Assembly: GCA_964498125.1 (NCBI GenBank)
Contig: CAZCGE010000050.1
Span: 1 to 33,655 of the forward strand
DNA: 33,655 nucleotides
From: CAMDBL01 sp964498125
GTDB lineage: Bacteria > Pseudomonadota > Alphaproteobacteria > Rhizobiales > Hyphomicrobiaceae
Direction of reading: 5' to 3'
Shown: positions 28,758-33,655 of the stretch, one piece after another
How the letters are laid out: each line of letters starts with the position of its first letter
How positions within the stretch are numbered: position 1 is the stretch's first letter
Notes under the pieces: model-generated
The model's database searches: none
What the model saw: the letters and a program-made list of their open reading frames with translations, nothing else
What the model was told of the DNA's origin: nothing
Made by a program: the position numbers and the translations under genes

Positions 28758-28856
28758 GTCTCGCCTCCAGATGCGATCCATTCACTGTGGGCTCTCCACT
28801 GCCCAATTTGCTAGCATAGGGCAAGCACGAGTCGTGCCCAGTGGCGGAGATACAGC

Positions 28857-31800
28857 ATGGCAACGGCCAACGGCTCAACCGCGAAGCATCCGGTGGCACC
28901 CTCGCGCGACGAGGTCGCAGCCTATTACCTGATCGACGAGAACCGGCTGGTCGACGGCCTGATCGAGCGGGCAGAGGGCAGCGAGGACGAGAGCCGCGCC
29001 GTTGCCGAGGTGGCACGCCGGCTGGTGCAGGGCGCCCGCGCCAATCGCCACAAGCATTCCGGCATCGATGCCTTCATGCACGAGTACGGGTTGACCAGCG
29101 AGGAAGGCGTCATCCTGATGTGCATCGCCGAGGCGCTGTTGCGCATCCCCGATGCCGACACCGCCGACGCCCTGATCGCCGAGAAAGTCGCCAGCGGTCA
29201 GTGGGAAAGGCACCTGGGCGCTTCCGAATCGCTGCTGGTCAACGCCTCGACCTGGGGCCTGATGCTGACCGGCCGCATCGTGCGCCACCGCGACAGTGCC
29301 GCGGGCGGCCTGGCCGGCACCATGAAGCGGCTGTTCGCCCGCTCCGGCGAGCCGCTGATCCGCCAGGCCGTGCGCCAGGCGGTCAAAATCCTCGGCGATC
29401 AGTTCGTGCTCGGCCGCACCATCGAGGAAGCCCTGTCGCGCGCCGGACCGCTGCAGGAGGCCAGCACCCGCTTTTCCTATGACATGCTGGGCGAGGCCGC
29501 CAGGACCGACGACGACGCCCGCCGCTACTTCGAACGCTACATGGCGGCCATCACCGCGGTCGGTGCCGCCGCCGGGCCACTGCAGGGCAGCGGCATGAGC
29601 GCCCTGATGGCGCGCCCCGGTATATCCATCAAGCTTTCGGCGCTCGATCCGCGCTTCGAACCGGGGCGCGAAGCGCGCTTCGAAAAGACCCTCACGCCAC
29701 GCCTGCGCCATTTGGCGCGGGCCGCCAAGGCGCAAGGATTGATTGTGACGATCGACGCCGAGGAACAGGACCGCCTCGACGTGACACTGGCCATGTTCGC
29801 CAGCCTTCATCTCGACTCGGCGCTTGCCGGCTGGGCCGGGCTCGGCATTGCCGTACAAGCCTACAGCCGCCGCGCGCTGCCGGTGCTGCGCTGGCTGAAG
29901 CAGCTTGCCATGGCGAGCAGCCGCCGCATTCCCGTGCGGCTGGTCAAGGGCGCCTACTGGGACAGCGAGATCAAGTGGGCGCAGGAGCGGGGTCTTGCCG
30001 ATTACCCCGTCTTCACGCGCAAGGTTCACACCGACGTTTCCTGGCTGGCCGCCATGCGCTACCTGCTGGCGGAACCACGCGCATTCTATCCCCAACTCGC
30101 CACCCACAACGCCCACTCGGTCGCTGCCAGCCATATCGCCGCCGGCAACGGCAAGCTCGAGTTCCAGCGGCTGCACGGCATGGGCGAGGCGTTATTCGAA
30201 GAGATTGCAGGTCCGGGAAAGCTCGGCCACGCCTGCCGGATCTATGCCCCGGTCGGCGGTCACGAAGACCTGCTGGCCTACCTGGTGCGGCGTCTCCTGG
30301 AAAACGGGGCCAACACCTCCTTCGTCAACCGGCTGGCGGACGAGGAGGCCCCTGTCGCCGACATCATTCGCGATCCGGTGCAGGCGGCCGGCGCCGATCG
30401 GTCGACGACGCAAGATTCGCACGTCCGCGTCATCCCGCGACCGCCCGATCTCTACCTGCCTGAGCGCCGCAACAGCATCGGCCTGGCGCTGACCGAACAG
30501 GCCGTGCGTGAGGCGCTCTACGCCGAGATGACTGCCGACTTGCGGCCGGCCTACGACGTTGGCCCCATCATCGACGGCGCCACGCCGGAGCAGGTGGCTG
30601 GCGGCGATGCCATTCTGACACCGCAGGATCGGCGCGAGCACCTGGGCAGCGTCACGGCGGCCACCGACCAGGACGTGGACAAAGCCATCGGCAGCGCCAC
30701 CTTGGCGCTCACCGGCTGGGACCGGCTTGGCGGCGAAAGGCGCGGCGAAATTCTCGAGCAGGCCGCCGATCACTTCGAGCGCGACCGGGCGCAGCTGATG
30801 GCAGTGATGGTGCGCGAGGCCGGCAAGACGTTGGAGGCCGCGCAGGGCGACGTGCGCGAGGCCACCGACTTCCTGCGCTACTACGCGGCCGAGGCGCGCC
30901 GCCTGTTCTCAGGCCCGGCGCGGCTCAGGGGCCCGACGGGCGAACTCAACACGTTGAGCCTCAGGGCGCGCGGCCCAATCGCTTGCATTTCGCCCTGGAA
31001 CTTCCCGCTGGCGATCTTCACCGGCCAGGTGGCGGCGGCGCTGGCGGCCGGCAATACGGTGCTGGCCAAGCCCGCCGGGCAGACGCCGGTCACGGCGGTC
31101 CTGGCGACGCGATTGTTGCACGAGGCCGGCGTGCCGCCCGGCGCGCTGCATCTGCTGACCGGCGGCGGCGCGGTCGGCGCAGCCTTGACCCGCGACCGCC
31201 GCATCTCCGGCGTAGTCTTTACCGGCTCCAACGAAACCGCCTGGTCGATCCAGATGGCGCTAGCCGAGCGGCGAGGCGCCATCGTGCCGCTGATAGCCGA
31301 GACCGGCGGTCTCAACGCCATGATCGCCGACAGCACGGCACTGCCCGAACAGGTGGTCCGCGATGCCGTTCGCTCCGCCTTCGACAGCGCAGGTCAACGC
31401 TGCTCGGCCGCCCGCGTGCTGTTCCTGCAGGCCGACATCGCCGACGCCGTGATCGAGATGTTGACCGGCGCCATCGGCACACTGGAGATCGGCAACCCCA
31501 ATGATTACGCCACCGATATCGGCCCAGTGATCGACGAGGCCGCCCGCGAAGCGCTCGAGGCCCACAAGGCGCGCATGCGGCGCGAGGCGCGCCAGCTGAT
31601 CGACCTGACGATCCCCGAAAGTTGCCGGCACGGCACCTACGTCGCCCCGGCCGCCTATGAGATCAGCCGCATGTCGCTGATCGAGCGCGAGGTCTTCGGC
31701 CCGATCCTGCACATCGTCCGCTTCGAGCGCGGGCATATCGACAAGGTCTGCGATGCCGTCAATAGCTCTGGCTACGGACTGACGTTGGGGTTGCATAGCC

Positions 31801-32063
31801 GCCTGGCCGCGGTCGCCGAGCGGGTCGCCGAGCGCGTACGCGTCGGCAATCTCTACGTCAACCGCAACCAGATCGGCGCCGTGGTCGGCGTGCAGCCCTT
31901 CGGCGGCGAGGGACTTTCAGGCACCGGACCCAAGGCTGGCGGCCCCAACTATCTCGTACGCCTTGCCAGCGAGCGCGTGTGCTCCACCGACATCACGGCC
32001 ACGGGTGGCAATGTGCAGCTGTTAGGATTGGGGCCCGGCAGCGCGGAGGTGGAGTCAGGGTAG
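28857..32063 (+). CDS. putA: bifunctional proline dehydrogenase/P5C dehydrogenase PutA
   Basis: Oxidises proline to glutamate in two steps within one protein, feeding electrons to the respiratory chain through FAD. 1068 residues. After an arm region, the proline dehydrogenase domain (about 150-470) has SIKLSALDPRFE, RLVKGAYWDSEIKWAQERGL, ATHNAHSV and YAPVGGHEDLLAYLVRRLLENG. The aldehyde dehydrogenase domain (about 540-1040) has ISPWNFPLAIFTGQ, the general base E815 in AETGGLNAM and the nucleophile C849 in SAGQRCSAARVL. There is no N-terminal ribbon-helix-helix DNA-binding domain, so it is the bifunctional form and not a self-repressor. A transporter gene follows by 23 nt. Confidence 0.95.
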   Translation: MATANGSTAKHPVAPSRDEVAAYYLIDENRLVDGLIERAEGSEDESRAVAEVARRLVQGARANRHKHSGIDAFMHEYGLTSEEGVILMCIAEALLRIPDADTADALIAEKVASGQWERHLGASESLLVNASTWGLMLTGRIVRHRDSAAGGLAGTMKRLFARSGEPLIRQAVRQAVKILGDQFVLGRTIEEALSRAGPLQEASTRFSYDMLGEAARTDDDARRYFERYMAAITAVGAAAGPLQGSGMSALMARPGISIKLSALDPRFEPGREARFEKTLTPRLRHLARAAKAQGLIVTIDAEEQDRLDVTLAMFASLHLDSALAGWAGLGIAVQAYSRRALPVLRWLKQLAMASSRRIPVRLVKGAYWDSEIKWAQERGLADYPVFTRKVHTDVSWLAAMRYLLAEPRAFYPQLATHNAHSVAASHIAAGNGKLEFQRLHGMGEALFEEIAGPGKLGHACRIYAPVGGHEDLLAYLVRRLLENGANTSFVNRLADEEAPVADIIRDPVQAAGADRSTTQDSHVRVIPRPPDLYLPERRNSIGLALTEQAVREALYAEMTADLRPAYDVGPIIDGATPEQVAGGDAILTPQDRREHLGSVTAATDQDVDKAIGSATLALTGWDRLGGERRGEILEQAADHFERDRAQLMAVMVREAGKTLEAAQGDVREATDFLRYYAAEARRLFSGPARLRGPTGELNTLSLRARGPIACISPWNFPLAIFTGQVAAALAAGNTVLAKPAGQTPVTAVLATRLLHEAGVPPGALHLLTGGGAVGAALTRDRRISGVVFTGSNETAWSIQMALAERRGAIVPLIAETGGLNAMIADSTALPEQVVRDAVRSAFDSAGQRCSAARVLFLQADIADAVIEMLTGAIGTLEIGNPNDYATDIGPVIDEAAREALEAHKARMRREARQLIDLTIPESCRHGTYVAPAAYEISRMSLIEREVFGPILHIVRFERGHIDKVCDAVNSSGYGLTLGLHSRLAAVAERVAERVRVGNLYVNRNQIGAVVGVQPFGGEGLSGTGPKAGGPNYLVRLASERVCSTDITATGGNVQLLGLGPGSAEVESG

Positions 32064-32086
32064 TCGGAAGACAGCAGGTCGAAGCC

Positions 32087-32935
32087 ATGTCCACGTCCGT
32101 GCTGATGGCCGTTCTCGGCGCCGCGCTGCTGCATGCGGGCTGGAACGCCATGGCCAAGGGCCGCGGCGGTTCCGATCCACTGGTGGGCGCCTTGGTTGTC
32201 GGCATCGGCTGCGGCGTGGTCGCCGTGCCGGGGTTGCTGCTTGCCGGCCTGCCGGACCCTGCCAGCCACGGCTATGTGTTGGCGTCCGGCATCGTCCATG
32301 TCGCCTATTTCCTGCTGGTGGGCTTGTCCTACCGTTACGCCGACTATTCGGCCGTCTACCCGCTGATGCGCGGCTCGGCCCCGCTGCTGACGACGCTGGC
32401 CGCTGCCGCCCTTCTGGCTGAGCCGCTGACGGCGGCCCTGCTCACCGGCGTCGCGCTGTTGAGCGCCGGCGTGCTTGGCCTGGGCGCCCACGCGCTGTCG
32501 CGCGGCGGCCTGGATCGCCGTGGCCTCGCCGTCGCGATGGTAAACATCGGCGTCATCGTCGCCTATACGCTGATCGACGGCCTCGGCGCCAGGCTGTCGG
32601 GCAACCCCGCCGGCTACGTCACATCGATGCTGCTGCTGACCGCGCTGTTACTGTTGCCGGTCATCTCATGGCTGAGTCCCGCAGCCTTCGCCGCGCAGGC
32701 GCGCGCCACCTGGCATATCGGCCTCATCGGCGGCGGCATGGCGATGGCCTCCTATGGCATCGCGCTGTGGGCCATGACCCAGGCGCCGATCGGCGTGGTG
32801 GCGGCGCTGCGCGAAACCTCGGTGCTGTTCGGCGCCATCATCGGCGCACTGGTGCTGCGCGAGCGGTTCGGGCCGGGTCGCTGGATCGCCGCGGCGGCGA
32901 TCTGCGCCGGGCTGGGGTTGATCAGGGTAGGGTAG
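32087..32935 (+). CDS. EamA family (DMT) transporter
   Basis: A 282-residue integral membrane protein with about ten hydrophobic helices and an internal repeat of two EamA halves, the pattern of drug/metabolite transporters. Features include ALLHAGWNAMAKG at the first helix, YRYADYSAVYPLMRGSAPLL in the first half and the second-half equivalents (ALRETSVLFGAIIGALVLRE). The ATG at 32087 is chosen because it starts the first helix; upstream codons overlap putA. It probably shares the putA transcript. Export or uptake of an amino acid or related compound is likely, but the substrate is not shown. Confidence 0.85.
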   Translation: MSTSVLMAVLGAALLHAGWNAMAKGRGGSDPLVGALVVGIGCGVVAVPGLLLAGLPDPASHGYVLASGIVHVAYFLLVGLSYRYADYSAVYPLMRGSAPLLTTLAAAALLAEPLTAALLTGVALLSAGVLGLGAHALSRGGLDRRGLAVAMVNIGVIVAYTLIDGLGARLSGNPAGYVTSMLLLTALLLLPVISWLSPAAFAAQARATWHIGLIGGGMAMASYGIALWAMTQAPIGVVAALRETSVLFGAIIGALVLRERFGPGRWIAAAAICAGLGLIRVG

Positions 32936-32942
32936 CAGTCGG

Positions 32943-33016
32943 GGCCGAACCCCATACGTTTGACGGCGCGTTCGAACCGCGGGGTCCGATGTGAGGGGGC
33001 TGACCCCTTTGCCCCG
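32943..33016. repeat. degenerate GGGGTCAGACCCC-type element
   Basis: GGGGCTGACCCC near 33005 and GCCGAACCCCATACGTTTG near 32944 resemble parts of the repeat at 24581-24668 (GGGTCTGACCCC and AACGTTTGCGCC). The arms no longer pair well. It lies just downstream of the EamA gene. Confidence 0.3.
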
Positions 33017-33071
33017 TACCCCCGCCAATACCACCGGCCCCCAGCTCGTATGGAGGCATGCCATCTCAGCA

Positions 33072-33521
33072 TTATCCCGCCAAGGCAAGACGGTCGCTCT
33101 CTTCCTGAGTATCCCCGATATAGAGCCATTGACGTTGCACCTGCTTGCGCCGCATCGCCCGCGATTTAGTCTCAGCCCGGCTCTGTCGTATTTCGCTAAC
33201 CTCGGCAATTGCCGCTATGACTTCCTCGGGCGCGGCGTGATGAACCATATGACCGCTCCCCGGCACATTCTGAAACGTGCTCGAGCCCAGCTCCCGGTGC
33301 AGACGCGCGGAGTGTTTGTCAGTCTCGACAATACGATCATCTGACCCGGCAATCAGGCGCACAGGAACATTCAACTCCTTGTAAAGCGCACTTAAAGTCT
33401 CGGCTGATTCCATCAGCATTGCTGCTTCTTCCATGACAGCCTTGATTTGCGATGGTCGCAGTGCGTCGGGGATCGAATAAAGTTTCTTGAACCTCTCGGG
33501 AACGGCACACGGCGCGCATGC
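33072..33521 (-). pseudogene. alpha/beta hydrolase, 5'-truncated
   Basis: The minus-strand frame encodes the C-terminal half of an alpha/beta hydrolase: PERFKKLYSIPDALRPSQIK, then YKELNVPVRLIAGSDDRIVE with the likely acidic catalytic residue, and GSGHMVHHAAPEEVIAAI with the catalytic histidine. The nucleophile-elbow half (GxSxG) is missing: the frame is closed by TAG at 33522-33524 and a different coding frame occupies the DNA upstream. The only sizeable internal start is the ATG at 33434. The last 30 or so residues are basic and unlike the family. Probably a non-functional remnant. Confidence 0.65.
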
Positions 33522-33534
33522 CTATCCCTTTACC

Positions 33535-33655
33535 TCAGGCTAGCTTCGCGTGAATTGACGGGAACCAGCGACAGCGCCGGGTGTCATCGACGAGCTGGCG
33601 CATGGTGACGGGCGGCCGTGCGACGAGGCTCTCGATCACGCGCGCGGCGATGCGG
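33535..33655 (-). CDS. 3' end of a gene running off the window
   Basis: An open frame from the right edge ends at TGA 33537-33535. Visible residues include RIAARVIESLVARPPVTMRQ and LVDDTRRCRWFPSIHAKLA. I do not recognise the family. It ends 13 nt before the truncated hydrolase frame begins, so the deletion that removed the hydrolase 5' half may also have clipped this gene. Confidence 0.35.
   Translation of the reverse strand, partial: RIAARVIESLVARPPVTMRQLVDDTRRCRWFPSIHAKLA

Noticed and set aside
28875..30176. 433-codon minus-strand frame inside putA
   Set aside because: Antisense shadow of the proline dehydrogenase part.

Overview
The window reads as the chromosome of a high-GC alphaproteobacterium, in the broad Hyphomicrobiales/Reyranella/Rhodospirillales area; nothing in the sequence fixes the genus. 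The signs are the pyruvate dehydrogenase set with a lipoyl domain on both the E1-beta and E2 subunits, the grouping of eno, ftsB, pdhA, pdhB, pdhC, lpdA and lipA on one strand, Lpd with a CLNWGC redox site, an acetamidase/formamidase gene and a PutA without a DNA-binding domain. I see no tRNA, rRNA, CRISPR array, transposase or prophage gene.

Layout. Positions 1-16.7 kb hold the central-metabolism cluster, all on the minus strand: eno, ftsB, pdhA, pdhB, pdhC, lpdA, lipA in transcription order. Almost every gap in it is filled with accessory genes. Between eno and ftsB lie BrnT with an HTH partner, a Uma2 protein and an HTH/toxin-like set. Between pdhA and pdhB lie ParD, a frameshifted ParE, a DUF4143-like tail and a second Uma2 protein. 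Between pdhB and pdhC lies a tight TIR-Uma2 pair. Between pdhC and lpdA lie two related small lipoproteins. Between lpdA and lipA lie a GlsB-type membrane protein, a fused lpd/glsB remnant and a small membrane protein. An MntA/HepT module lies upstream of eno.

Positions 17.5-25.7 kb carry signal peptidase I, an acetamidase/polysaccharide-deacetylase pair, a membrane ferredoxin-adenylate cyclase fusion, a MoaD-like/BNR-repeat pair, two VOC-fold proteins (one an extradiol-dioxygenase type) and a small DUF3144-like protein. Positions 26.1-32.9 kb carry serS (with an unusual internal insertion), panC, putA and an EamA transporter. The right edge holds a decayed alpha/beta hydrolase and a gene running off the window.

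A second theme is palindromic repeats, about ten copies in several families. They lie between genes, inside the linkers of PdhB and PdhC without breaking the frame, and across the 3' ends of eno, panC and the DUF3144-like gene, where they supply the last codons or the stop. A 34-bp duplicated segment that looks like a promoter lies at nearly the same distance upstream of eno and of mntA.

The core genes make and run the pyruvate dehydrogenase complex: PdhA/PdhB decarboxylate pyruvate, PdhC transfers acetyl to CoA, Lpd reoxidises lipoamide using NAD+, and LipA makes the lipoyl group. Enolase lies upstream in glycolysis, and PanC supplies pantothenate for CoA. The most unusual arrangement is the TIR-Uma2 pair placed so tightly inside the pdh run that it must share transcripts with the NAD+-using complex. 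Whether it is a defence or stress module is inference.
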